A stretch of DNA of 64,000 bases from assembly GCA_030533445.1 (NCBI GenBank), contig CM060068.1, positions 49,781,659-49,845,658 on the forward strand, read 5' to 3'. Every line of letters begins with the position of its first letter. The stretch's first letter is position 1. Source of the DNA: Cyprinodon diabolis. Lineage: Eukaryota; Chordata; Actinopteri; Cyprinodontiformes; Cyprinodontidae. Both the position numbers and the translations under genes were made by a program. This document shows, piece after piece, positions 11,691 through 21,085 of this stretch. The notes beneath the pieces were generated by a model, which saw nothing but the letters and a program-made list of their open reading frames with translations, was not told the DNA's origin and did not search any database.

Positions 11691-14271
11691 TTTATAAAGG
11701 GCTCTGGTATATTACAGGCTCTGGTATATAACGGGCTATGGTTTATAACCGTCTTTGGTTTACACAGGGCTCTGGTTTATAAAGGGCTCTGGTTTATAAC
11801 GGGCTCTGGTTTATTACAGGCTCTGGTATATAAAGTGCTTTGGTTTCTAAAGAGCTTTGGTTTCTAAATGGCTTTAGTTTATAACGGGCTCTGGTTAATA
11901 AATTGATCTGGTTTTTAATGGGCTCTGGTTCATAAAGGGCTCTGGCTTATAAGCGGCTTTGGTTTAAAAAGGCATCTGGTGTATAACGGGCTCTGGTTTA
12001 TAACTGGTTTTGGTTTATAAAGAGCTCTGGTTGATAAAGGGCTCTGATTTTTAGAGGGCTCTTGTTTATTACAGGCTCTGGTAAAGGGCTTTGGTTTCTA
12101 AAGGACTTTGGTTTCTAAAGAGCTTGGTTTATAACCGGCTTTGGTTTATAAAGGGCTCTGGTTTTTCAAGGGCTCTGGTTTTTAACATCCTATGGCTTAT
12201 AACGGGCTTTGGTTTAAAAAGGCCTCTGGTTTATAAAATGCTCTGGCTTATAACGGGCTTTTGTTTAAAAAGGCCTCTGGTTTATAACTGAATTTGGTTT
12301 ATAAAGGGCTCTGGTTTATAACGGGCTCTGCTTTATAACCAGCTTTGGTTTATAAAGGGCTCTGGTTTATAAAGGGCTCTGGTTTTTAATGGGCTCTGGT
12401 TAATAAAGGGCTCTGGTTTTTAATGGGCTCTGGTTCATAAAGGGCTCTGGCTTATAAGCGGCTTTGGTTTAAAAAGGCGTCTGGTTTATAAAAGGCTCTG
12501 GTTTATGACCGGCTTTGGTTTATAATGGTCTCTGGTTTATAACGGGCTCTGGTTTATAACTAACTTTGGTTTATAAAGGGCTCTGGTTTATTGCAGGCTC
12601 TGGTATATAAAGGGCTTTGGCTTCTAAAGGGCTTTGGTTTCTAAAGAGCTTGGTTTATAACCGGCTTTGGTTTATAAAGGGCTCTGGTTTATAAAGGGCT
12701 CTGGTTTATAACAGGCTTTGGTTTATAAAGAGCTCTGGTTGATAAAGGGCTCTGGTTTTTAAAGGGCTCTGATTTATTACAGGCTCTGGTAAAGGGCTTT
12801 GGTTTCTAAAGAGCTTGGTGTATAACCGGCTTTGGTTTATAAAGGGCTCTGGTTTTTAAAGGGCTCTGGTTTATTACAGGCTCTGGTATATATAGGGCTT
12901 TGGTTTCTAAAGGGCTTTGGTTTCTAAAGAGCTTGGTTTCTAAAGAGCGCTGGTTTATAAAGGGCTCTGGTTTATAAAGGGCTGTGGTTTATAACGGGCT
13001 CTGGTTTATAAAGGGCTCTGGTTTTTCATGGGCTCTGGTTCATAAAGGGCTCTGGTTTATAACCGGCTCTGGTTTATAACCGGCTCTGGTTTAAAAAGGG
13101 CTTTGGTTTCTAAAAGGCTTTGGTTTATAAAAGGCTCTAGTTTATAACGGGCTCTGGTTTATAAAGGGCTCTGGTTTTTAATGGGCTCTGGTTCATAAAG
13201 GGCTCTGGTATATAATGGGCTCTGGTTTATAAAGGGCTTTGGTTTATAAAGAGCTCTGGTTTATAAAGGGCTCTGGTTTGTAAAGGGCTCTGGTTTATTA
13301 CAGACTGGTATATAAAGGGCTTTGTTTTCTAAAGGGCTCTGGTTTATAAAGGGCTCTGGTTTATAACGGGCTCTGGTTTATAAGGGCTCTGGTTTATAAA
13401 GGGCTCTGGTTTTTTAAGGGCTCTGGTTTTTAACATCCTCTGGCTTATAACTGGCTTTGGTTTAAAAAGACCTCTGGTTTATAAAAGGCTCTGGCTTATA
13501 ACGGGCTTTGGTTTAAAAAGGGCTCTGGTTTATAACGGGCTCTGGTTTTTCATGGGCTCTGGTTCATAAAGGGCTCTGGTTTATAAAGGGCTCTGGTTTT
13601 TAATGGGCTCTGGTTAATAAAGGGCTCTGGTTTTTAATGGGCTCTGGTTCATAAAGGGCTCTGGCTTATAACCGACTTTGGTTTATAAAGGGCTCTGGTT
13701 TATAAAGGGCTCTGGTTTTTAAAGGGCTATGGCTTATTACAGGCTCTGGTATATAAAGGGCTTTGGTTTCTAAAGGGCTTTGGTTTCTAAAGAGCTTGGT
13801 TTATAACCTGCTTTGGTTTATAAAGGGCTCTGGTTTATATAGGGCTCTGGTTTATAAAGGGCTCTGGTTTATAACAGGCTCTGGTTTATAGAGGAATCTG
13901 GTTTTCAAGGGCTCTGGTTTTTAACATCCTCTGGCTTATAACGGGCTTTGGTTTTAAAAGGCCTCTGGTTTATAAAAGGCTCTGGCTTATAACGGGCTTT
14001 GGTTTAAAAAGGCCTCTGGTTTTTAACTGGATTTGGTTTATAAAGGGCTCTGGTTGATAAAGGGCTCTGGTTTATAACGGGCTCTGGTTTAAAAAGGCCT
14101 TTGGTTTATAACTGTATTTGGTTTATAAAGGGCTCTGGTTTATAACGGGCTCTGCTTTATAACCGGCTTTTGTTTATAAAGGGCTCTGGTTTATAAAGGG
14201 CTCTGGTTTATTACAGGCTCTGGTATATAAAGGGCTTTGGTTTATACAGGGCGCTGGTTTATAAAGGGCTC
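11691..14271. repeat. 17-bp satellite, block 3 (irregular order)
   Basis: The 17-bp monomers continue directly from the dispersed repeat to the solo LTR. The variants (TTTCTAAAG, TTTTTCAAG, CTTATAACG, TTTTTAACATCC) are those of block 2, but I found no clean long period here. The first 40 bp after the dispersed repeat match the flanks of the other three copies and then the order diverges, marking a recombination point near 11730. No gene is seen. Confidence 0.9.
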
Positions 14272-14526
14272 TGTCATGATGGGTAATCTAGGCAAGCCCA
14301 AGATGCAGAACACACACGGAGGAGGCAGGGAAAAAGTTCAAATGTTTATTAAAGTTCTGAAACACGAGGGGATAATAAGTTCAGAGAATGTGTCACTGAA
14401 GTCTTGACTGGGACTGGAGACTGTTGGTTAGCAGAGTTCGTGAGAGGCTAAGCATCTAGCTTCAGGCTTAGCATGGTAGACCTAGATTTGAGCTTCCAGC
14501 TCACTGAAGAGAACAACAGGAAATAA

Positions 14527-14700
14527 CCACATAGGATTCTTCAGGCTGAGCTTCCAGCTCATTGCAGAGAACGACATGGAATATCCACATAGGGTTCTTC
14601 AGGCTGAGCTTCCAGCTCATTGCAGAGAACAACTGGGGAATTTCCACATAGGATTCTTCAGGCTGATTCCACATAGGAACCTTCAGGTAAACTCCACATA
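14527..14700. repeat. 58-bp tandem repeats inside the solo LTR
   Basis: About three copies of a 58-59 bp unit lie here. CAGGCTGAGC/T recurs at 14542, 14600 and 14659, with CCACATAGG and CCAGCTCATTGCAGAGAAC between. They lie in the transcribed leader (R/U5) part of the LTR. Confidence 0.8.
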
Positions 14701-14838
14701 GAAGTCTTCAGGTTGGCTCTCCAGGGCAGATAGCAGGTTAAGCTCACCTAGAGCTTCAGGCTAGAGACAGGTTTCCGAGATGCAGCTCTCCCAGAGCTGC
14801 AGGCCAGAGACAGGTTACCAGTGGGGCAGCTCTTCCAA

Positions 14839-14965
14839 AGCTTCACGAGGAGACAGGAGGTTAAGCTCATCCAGAGCTTCACGAGGAGACAGGAGGTTAA
14901 GCTCATCCAGAGCTTCACGAGGAAACAGGAGGTTAAGCTCATCCAGAGCTTCACGAAGAGAAAGG
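14839..14965. repeat. 36-bp tandem repeats inside the solo LTR
   Basis: Three complete units and one partial unit of a 36-bp repeat begin AGCTTCACGAGG and include GTTAAGCTCATCCAG; the starts are 14839, 14875, 14911 and 14947. A single related copy of GGTTAAGCTCATCCAGAGCTT is present in the LTR of the element at 16769-21708, so the expansion is specific to this LTR. Confidence 0.85.
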
Positions 14966-15070
14966 ATTCCTGTGAGGCAGAAGCAAGGAAGAGTTAGAAT
15001 CTGATCTCACACTAGAGATAACCAAGATTCTTCCAGTAACAGAGGGTCAGGTTGCTAACCAACTAAGATC

Positions 15071-15112
15071 AACACTGCGGCGTTGAGGCAAGGTCTGAAG
15101 TCAGCTTATATA
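15071..15112 (-). promoter_or_regulatory. LTR core promoter and predicted transcript 5' end
   Basis: On the minus strand a TATATAA box (15112-15106) is followed 31 bp later by GCCGCAGTGTT (15081-15071). The same 11-mer at the same spacing occurs in two other LTRs of the window. In those elements it is complementary to the sequence just inside the 5' LTR. The start site at 15081 is inferred from TATA spacing and that conservation. Confidence 0.7.
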
Positions 15113-15265
15113 GGAGAGGTCTTCTGATGACAGGATTAGCAAAAGGTGTGCAGGGAGACAGAGGGTAGTCTACAGATCCCCACAGTAACTCCAACCCTAA
15201 GGAAAAACACAGAGCAGAAGAGGATCCTCGGCACCCTCTGGAGGGCAAGCCTGAGGATCTTAACA

Positions 15266-16768
15266 GGCTCTGGTTTATAACGGGCTCTGGTTTATAAAGG
15301 GCTCTGGTTTTTAATGGGCTCTGGTTTTTAATGGGCTCTGGATCATACAGGGCTCTGGTTTATAACCGGCTTTGGTTTATAAAGGGCTCTGGTTTATAAC
15401 GGGTTTTGGTTTATAAAGGGCTCTGGTTTTTAAAGGGCTCTGGTTTATTACAGGCTCTGGTATATAAAGGGCTTTGGTTTCTAAAGGGCTTTGCTTTCTA
15501 AAGAGCTTGGTTTATAAAAGGCGCTGGTTTATAAAGGGCTCTGGTTTATAAAGGGCTGTGGTTTATAATGGGCTCTGGTTTATAAAGGGCTCTGGTTTTT
15601 CATGGGCTCTAGTTCATAAAGGGCTCTGGTTTATAAAGGGCTCTGATTTTTAATGGGCTCTGGTTAATAAAGGGCTCTGGTTTTTAATGGGCTCTGGTTC
15701 ATAAAGGGCTCTGGCTTATAAGCGGCTTTGGTTTAAAAGGGTGTCTGGTTTATAAAAGGCTCTGGTTTATAACCGGCTTCGGTTTATAATGGGCTCTGGT
15801 TTATAACAGGCTCTGGTTTATAACCGACTTTGGTCTATAAAGGGCTCTGGTTTATTGCAGGCTCTCGTATATAAAGGGCTTAGGTTTCTAAAGAGCTTTG
15901 GTTTCTAAAGAGCTTGGTTTATAACCGGCTTTGGTTTATAAAGGGCTCTGGTTTATAAAGGGCTCTGGTTTATAACAGGCCCTTTATAAACCAGAGCCCA
16001 TTAAAAACCAGAGCCCTTAAAAAGGCCTCTGGTTTATAACTGGATTTGGTTTATAAAGGGCTCTGGTTTATAAAGGGCTCTGGTTTATTACAGGCTCTGG
16101 TATATAAAGGGTTTTGGTTTATACAGGGCTCTGGTTTATAAAGGGCTCTGGTTTATAACAGGCTCTGGTATATAAAGGCGTTGGTTTATACAGGGCACTG
16201 GTTTATAAAGGGATCTGGTTTATAAAGGGCTCTGGTTTATAATGGGCTCTGGTTTATAAAGGGCTCTGGTTTTTAATGGGCTCTGGTTCATACAGGGCTC
16301 TGGTTTATAACCGGCTTTGGTTTATAAAGGGCTCTGGTTTATAACAGGCTCTGGTTTATAATCAGCTTTGGTTATAAAAGGCTCTGGTTTATAACCGGCT
16401 TTGGTTTATAAAGGGCTCTGGTTTATAACGGGCTCTGGTTTATAAAGGGCTCTGGTTTTTAATGGGCTCTGGTTCATACAGGGCTCTGGTTTATAACCGG
16501 CTTTGGTTTATAAAGGGCTCTGGTTTTTAAAGGGCTCTGGTTTATTACAGGCTCTGGTATATAAAGGGCTTTGGTTTCTAAAGGGCTTTGCTTTCTAAAG
16601 AGCTTGCTTTAAAAAGGGCGCTGGTTTATAAAGGGCTCTGGTTTTTGATGGGCTCTGGTTCATAAAGGGCTCTGGGTTATAAAGGGCTCTGGTTTTTAAT
16701 GGTCTCAGGTTATTAAAGGGCTCTGGTTTTTAATGGGCTCTGGTTCATAAAGGGCTCTGGCTTATAAG
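15266..16768. repeat. 17-bp satellite, block 4
   Basis: The 17-bp satellite lies between the solo LTR and the larger Gypsy element. Both bounding insertions are marked by target duplications made of satellite sequence (GGCTC and ATAAG). The block contains one short inverted patch (15979-16018) and otherwise keeps a single orientation. No gene is seen. Confidence 0.93.
15979..16018 (-). repeat. Inverted satellite patch
   Basis: About 40 bp read as the reverse complement of the satellite: CCCTTTATAAACCAGAGCCC followed by ATTAAAAACCAGAGCCCTT. With the normal-orientation repeat to the left it forms a hairpin: a 15-bp stem at 15960-15974 and 15985-15999 with a 10-nt loop. I saw no other inversion in the array. 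Confidence 0.9.
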
Positions 16769-16913
16769 TGTCATGATGGGTTTCAGAAAAGCCCAGTATG
16801 CAGAACACCACGGAAACTGATGAAAAGTTTAACAAGTTTTATTGAGCAAAAGCACATGGAATAAACACAGGAACTGGTTCAGGCCTGGGGGCAGGTTCAC
16901 TGGAATCTGTGAG
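16769..16913 (-). mobile_element. Remnant of the 3' LTR
   Basis: These 145 bp match 21011-21155 of the 5' LTR with three substitutions and no indels. They are the terminal part of the LTR, including the TTTATT that reads AATAAA on the minus strand. Homology stops at TCTGTGAG, where integrase coding sequence begins. The same octamer lies at 21148-21155 of the intact LTR, so a deletion at short homology is likely. Confidence 0.88.
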
Positions 16914-18143
16914 ATGACTGGTTTGACCTGAGAGACGTGGAACGTGGGATGGATGCGAAGAGTCGGGGGAAGTTGCAGGCGTACGGCTGACGGATTGACA
17001 ACCTGGGCAACTTTGTATGGACCAATGTATCTAGGTGAAAGCTTGCGAGACATCCCCTTGAGGGGGATGTCCCGAGTGGAAAGCCATACCTCTTGTCCAA
17101 CCGAGTACTCTGGGGCAGGAAGTCTCTTTGAGCCAGCGAAGCGTTTCGTAGTTTCCGAGCAACGATTGAGTGAAGCGATGGTGTCTCTCCAGATGCGTTG
17201 ACATCGACGGATGTGTTGGTTGACTGATTGCACCGAAATCTCTCTCTCGTCTGCAGGAAAAAGTGGAGGTTGATAACCAAGACTAACCTGAAATGGTGAC
17301 TGGCCGGTGGAAGCTGACTTGAGAGAGTTGTGGGCGTATTCAATCCATGTGATGTATTGGCTCCAGTCGGTGGGGTTATTGGAAATGAGACAACGAAGGG
17401 TAGATTCGAGCTGCTGGTTCATTCTTTCGGTTTGACCGTTAGATTGTGGATGATAACCTGAGGTGAGTGAAGACTTACAGTTGAGTGCTGAACAGAAAGC
17501 CTTCCAGACTTGAGAAACGAACTGGGGTCCACGGTCCGAGAGAATTTCTTGAGGGATTCCATGAAGACGAAAGACGTGTTTAACCAGGAGCTGGGCGGTT
17601 TGAAAGGCCGTGGGAAGTTTCCTGAGGGGGATCAGATGGCAAGACTTTGAAAATCGGTCGACGATGGTAAAAATTGTGGACATACCTCGGGAGATGGGAA
17701 GACCAGTGACGAAATCAATAGCGATGTGAGACCATGGACGCGTGGGAACAGGAAGAGGATGCAACAGACCTGAGGGTGGTTGATGTGAAGTCCTATTTCT
17801 GGCACAGGTAGAACAAGCCAAAACATATTCCTTGACATCCTTGTGCAGGGTAGGCCACCAGAAACGTCTAGAGATTAAGGCGATGGTTCTGCTCACCCCC
17901 GGATGAGCAGAAAATTTGGCTGTATGCATCCACTGGATTAGGCGAGATCTGACAGATGAAGGGACATAAGTTCGGTTTGGAGGACCGTTACCTGGGTCAG
18001 GTTCAGAAGCCAGGGCAGAGTTAATAAGATCGGTGATCTCCCAGGTAACCACCCCAACAGTGCAGGAAGCGGGAAGGACAGGTTCAGGCGTCTCGGGTTG
18101 ATCAACGGAATAAAGACGAGAGAGAGAATCGGGTTTGATGTTC
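16829..18143 (-). pseudogene. Ty3/Gypsy integrase, frameshifted and 3'-truncated
   Basis: The integrase would insert retrotransposon cDNA into host DNA. Reading the minus strand, a zinc-binding region (His...His, then CSTC) precedes a catalytic core with the three acidic residues in place: Asp in [10 protein letters not shown], Asp in SDRGPQFVS and Glu in [12 protein letters not shown]-terminal region follows ([28 protein letters not shown]). In sushi-type elements a chromodomain normally comes next. Here the frame instead runs through the deletion junction into LTR sequence and ends in about 24 LTR-encoded residues ([10 protein letters not shown]...), so the chromodomain is lost. The frame is one step off from the upstream RT frame, with the break near 18138-18144. 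The open frame upstream to 18187 is not genuine protein. The family is certain; activity is unlikely. Confidence 0.9.
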
Positions 18144-19494
18144 TGTAAGAGATTATAAGATTGAAGGGAGAGAAGAAAAGAGACCACCTTGACTGACGAG
18201 GATTGGCTTGTTTGGTAGACTGGATGTAGGCTAGATTCTTGTGATCAGTCCATACAAGAACCGGGTGGTCAGCTCCCTCAAGCCAGTGTCTCCACTCCTC
18301 CAATGCCAGTTTGATGGCCAAGAGTTCGCGGTCACCAACGTCGTAGTTTTGCTCAGCAGGGGAAAGTCTACGAGAAAAGAAGGCACATGGGTGAACTCTT
18401 TGATCTGTGTCGAGTCTTTGGGATAATACTGCTCCTACACCAGAGTCGGAAGCATCCACTTCAAGGATAAATTGCTTGGTGGGATCGGGCTGGATTAACA
18501 CAGGGGCTCTGGAAAACAAAGTCTTAAGTTTGTCAAATGCATTTTGTGCTTCGGGGGTCCACTGGAAGGTCTTTTTGACTGAAGTTAGAGAAGTAAGAGG
18601 AAGAGCTGTCTGAATGTAATTCCTGATAAATCTTCGGTAGAAGATGGCGAAACCCAGGAATCTCTGCAGCTGTTTACGGTTTTCAGGTACCGGCCACTCC
18701 AAAACTGCTTTTATCTTTTCTTCAGAAAGTTTAACCTGCCCGCCCTCGAGCACAAACCCCAAAAAGGTGACTGATTGTTGATGAAACTCGCATTTTTTGG
18801 CATTGACAAAAAGTTTGTTTTCTAATAATCTTTGCAGGACCAGGCGGACATGTTTCTTATGTTCAGAAAGATCTTTAGAATAAATCAGGATGTCATTGAT
18901 GTAGACGAAAACAAATACATTTAAAAAGTCTCTGAGAACATCGTTTACCAAGGCTTGAAAGCAAGCAGGGGCGTTAGTGAGACCAAAAGGCATGACTAGA
19001 TATTCGAACTGGCCTAAGGGAGTCTTGAAGGCTGTCTTCCATTCATCTCCATCTCTTATCCTGAGAAGGTGATAAGCGTTCCTTAAGTCGAGCTTAGTAA
19101 AGACAGTAGCCCCTTGTACTGGTTCGAAGGCTGATGCTAGCAATGGAAGTGGGTACTTATTCTTGACAGTTATTTGGTTCAGGCCTCTGTAGTTGATACA
19201 AGGTCTTAGTGAACCATCCTTTTTGCCAACAAAAAAGAAACCAGCACCCAGCGGAGAAGAAGAGGGACGGATTATCCCAGCAGCTAATGACTCGTTAATA
19301 TATTTCTCCATTGTCTCACGATCTGGTTTGAAAATATTGTAAAGTCTACTGCTGGGTAGGGGAGCTCCTGGTAATAGTTCAATCGCACAATCATATGGTC
19401 TGTGAGGTGGAAGGGACGTAGCACTGACCTTACTGAAGACGGGAGCTAGATCATGGTACTTGGAAGGGACAGAAGTAAGGTCAGGAGGGTCCAT
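18138..19494 (-). pseudogene. Ty3/Gypsy reverse transcriptase and RNase H, catalytic mutation
   Basis: The RT copies element RNA to DNA and RNase H removes the RNA. Visible RT blocks in order are [61 protein letters not shown], the active-site block, then LGFVLEGGQ and [15 protein letters not shown]. RNase H follows with [34 protein letters not shown] and WTDHKNL. The active-site block reads [11 protein letters not shown]: the usual YxDD is YIND, with the codon AAT at 18897-18895 in place of an Asp codon, so polymerisation should be abolished. The ATG at 19494 follows a frame change and is not the natural start of pol. The frame leaves integrase phase at about 18140, after ISYR. Confidence 0.92.
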
Positions 19495-19985
19495 CTCCCC
19501 CCGCCTCTAGGTGACCTCACAGTGGGAGCTGCCGAATGGAGGCATGTTTCATGACAAGAGGTCGACCAAGATACAATATGGCGATCTTTCCAGTTAATAA
19601 GGGGGTTATGTCGTTCCAGCCACTCAAAACCAAGCACCAGAGGAGAACATGCAGAGGGGAGAACAAAAAATGTTAAGGTCTCACGATGGTTACCTGAGAT
19701 TAACAGCTCGAGGGGTTGCGTTTGAAGGGTAGCCTGGTGGAGTCTCTTCCCATCAATAGCGGAGACACAGAGTGGCTGGTTTAGAGGAATAGTTTCAATT
19801 TGTAGCTGCTGAACCAAGTCGGAGTCAATCAAATTCCGTTCACAGCCTGAATCGATGAAGGCAGATAGTGTTAGATTCTGATCTGAAAAGAACAAGGTGG
19901 CTGGGAGCATAAGACGAGGAGATTTCACAGAGATAGAATGACCCGTCAGACTCCTCAGATCCTCTGACGGGCCCCGGCTTTTGAT
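19446..19985 (-). pseudogene. Retrotransposon aspartic protease region, out of frame
   Basis: This domain would cleave the Gag-Pol polyprotein. The frame is open from 19985, just after a TAA at 19988-19986. The active-site block reads LSAFIDSGCERNLID, keeping the DSG triad with Cys where Ala or Thr is usual. A later VLGFEWLERHNPLINW block is typical of sushi-type protease regions. It is shifted from gag, with which it overlaps only at 19955-19985, and shifted again from RT, with the break around a run of six G on the minus strand near 19499-19504. The second shift fits loss of one base. The natural product would be part of one pol frame; no independent start codon is evident. Confidence 0.82.
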
Positions 19986-21016
19986 TTAGCTGGGCATGAA
20001 GCGATGAAATTGCCACTCTCACCACAGTAGATACAAAGCTTTCCCCTGAAACATCTTAGCCTTTCCTCAGGGGTTAGCCTCGTATGTCCAACCTGCATGG
20101 GTTCGGCTTCAGTCTCCACTGTATGAGAGGCCTGAACTGGCAAAGGGAGAGACTGGGTCTTAGACCTCGGCTTGGCAACGAGCTCTATGGGAGCAGAAAA
20201 AACAGTTACTTTATTAGAAGCAGGGGCAGAGACAAAAGAACCTCGATTCTTTGGTTTGGAGCTGTTTCTAGCTCGGATCCTGTTATCCAGCCTAATTGTC
20301 AGGCGGATTAATTCTTCAAGTGTTGCAGGTTCGTCGAGGGTTGCTAGTTCATCCTTGATGCTTTCGTTTAAAGCCATGAAATAAGCACTTTTTAGAGCAA
20401 TTTGATTCCATCCGGAAGCTGCGGCTTTGACCCGGAAGTTAAGGGAGAAATCCGCTACAGAAGAATTTCCCTGTTTTAGGTTCAAAAGAGCACGAGAGTC
20501 AATGGTTTGATCAGTTTCTTGGTTAAATACTTGAGGGAATTCAGAAACAAAATCTGTGTAATGACAGCTGAGGCTTTCTTCGGAGGCAAACCTTGCCTCA
20601 GCCCACTCAAGGGCTCTTCCAGTCAGTTGGGACAGAATAAAAGTTAATTTCTTTTGATCAGTTGGGAAACTGCCAGGAGAGTTTTGGAAAATTAAACGAC
20701 ATTGAAACAAAAATCCTTTACAGTCCTTCATATTACCTGAAAATTTCTCAGGAAGACTAGGTCGGAACTCGGGTGATGACGTCACCGCCGGTGACCTTGG
20801 AGGCGGAACTGGACCCGGAAATGGTTTTGCTGCCGGCGTGGCATTAGCACTGCTCATGTAGTTAGCATAGCTCTGAAGCATCTGATTACGGTGATTAACC
20901 ATGCAATGCAACTCACGGAGGGTTTGAGTTTGTCCCTGGATTTGAGCATCTTGCTCCTCCAAACGATGACGGAGGTGATCTGCTGGGCCTTGTGTGTGGC
21001 CGCAGTGTTCTGTCAT
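19955..21016 (-). CDS. gag: Gag of Ty3/Gypsy sushi-type element, zinc knuckle altered
   Basis: Gag forms the retrotransposon particle and binds its RNA. The 353-codon frame starts at an ATG inside the last six bases of the 5' LTR. This start is supported by two other elements here whose frames begin alike (MTE, then a conserved PAD). Residues 1-60 contain a Gln/Glu-rich helix-prone stretch (HRLEEQDAQIQGQ). The capsid-type region (about 88-250) includes LPEKFSGN, GFLFQCRLIF, LTFILSQLTGRALEWAE and LNLKQGNSSVADFS, characteristic of the retrotransposon gag family. The single C-terminal zinc knuckle reads CIYCGESGNFIASC (328-341), with Asn336 where His is required (codon AAT at 20011-20009). A TGA at 19957-19955 ends the frame. 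Continuation into protease would need a -1 shift, and no canonical slippery heptamer lies in the overlap. The frame is open, but the product is probably impaired. Confidence 0.88.
   Translation of the reverse strand: MTEHCGHTQGPADHLRHRLEEQDAQIQGQTQTLRELHCMVNHRNQMLQSYANYMSSANATPAAKPFPGPVPPPRSPAVTSSPEFRPSLPEKFSGNMKDCKGFLFQCRLIFQNSPGSFPTDQKKLTFILSQLTGRALEWAEARFASEESLSCHYTDFVSEFPQVFNQETDQTIDSRALLNLKQGNSSVADFSLNFRVKAAASGWNQIALKSAYFMALNESIKDELATLDEPATLEELIRLTIRLDNRIRARNSSKPKNRGSFVSAPASNKVTVFSAPIELVAKPRSKTQSLPLPVQASHTVETEAEPMQVGHTRLTPEERLRCFRGKLCIYCGESGNFIASCPAKSKAGARQRI
20999..21009 (-). promoter_or_regulatory. Predicted self-priming primer-binding site
   Basis: On the minus strand AACACTGCGGC lies one base after the 5' LTR. 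It is perfectly complementary to GCCGCAGTGTT at the predicted mRNA 5' end (21567-21557). There is no TGG, which would match a tRNA CCA end. Tf1/sushi elements are known to prime from their own RNA 5' end in this way. The site overlaps gag codons 3-6. Confidence 0.75.
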
Positions 21017-21079
21017 GATGGTTTTCAGAAAAGCCCAGTATGCAGAACACCACGGAAACTGATGAAAAGTTTAACAAGT

Positions 21080-21085
21080 TTTATT
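21080..21085 (-). other. LTR polyadenylation signal
   Basis: AATAAA on the minus strand lies about 70 bp before the LTR end, in context GCTCAATAAAACTTG. Equivalent signals occur in the solo LTR (14350-14345), the LTR remnant at 16769-16913 and the LTR at 37392-38236 (37466-37461). The R/U5 border would lie 15-30 bp downstream. Confidence 0.6.

Larger units (their letters stand above)
14272..15265 (-). mobile_element. Solo LTR of a Tf1/sushi-type Gypsy element
   Basis: This 994-bp sequence starts TGTCATGATGG and ends CTTAACA on the plus strand, so on the minus strand it is a TG...CA-bounded LTR. It is flanked by a perfect 5-bp target duplication, GGCTC, at 14267-14271 and 15266-15270. Related sequence bounds the coding element at 16769-21708, and its coding strand gives the orientation. 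On the minus strand the order is a short U3, a TATA box, a predicted start site at 15081, a long repeat-rich R/U5 and an AATAAA signal at 14350-14345. A solo LTR normally arises by recombination between the two LTRs of one insertion. Alternative frames through it (for example near 14750-15000) are by-products of its 36-bp repeats. Confidence 0.88.

Noticed and set aside
12091..12291. 66-codon plus-strand frame in satellite (also 33904-34101)
   Set aside because: Pure satellite translation without any domain. Similar chance frames are expected in an array with variable monomers.
1..14271. CRISPR-like direct repeats
   Set aside because: The repeats are contiguous 17-mers without unique spacers, in a vertebrate-type sequence with retrotransposons.
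14748..15004. Opposing 68- and 74-codon frames
   Set aside because: Both are by-products of the 36-bp repeats within the LTR leader.
20030..20050. GGGAAAG on the gag minus strand as a -1 frameshift site like that of PEG10
   Set aside because: It lies before the zinc knuckle, and the -1 frame from there meets a TGA within about ten codons, so it cannot lead into protease.
16944..20384. Plus-strand frames opposite the pol and gag genes
   Set aside because: Antisense shadows; the minus-strand frames carry all recognisable motifs.
20980..21011. tRNA-primed primer-binding site
   Set aside because: No TGG-starting match to a tRNA 3' end follows the LTR; the self-complementary 11-mer explains the position better.
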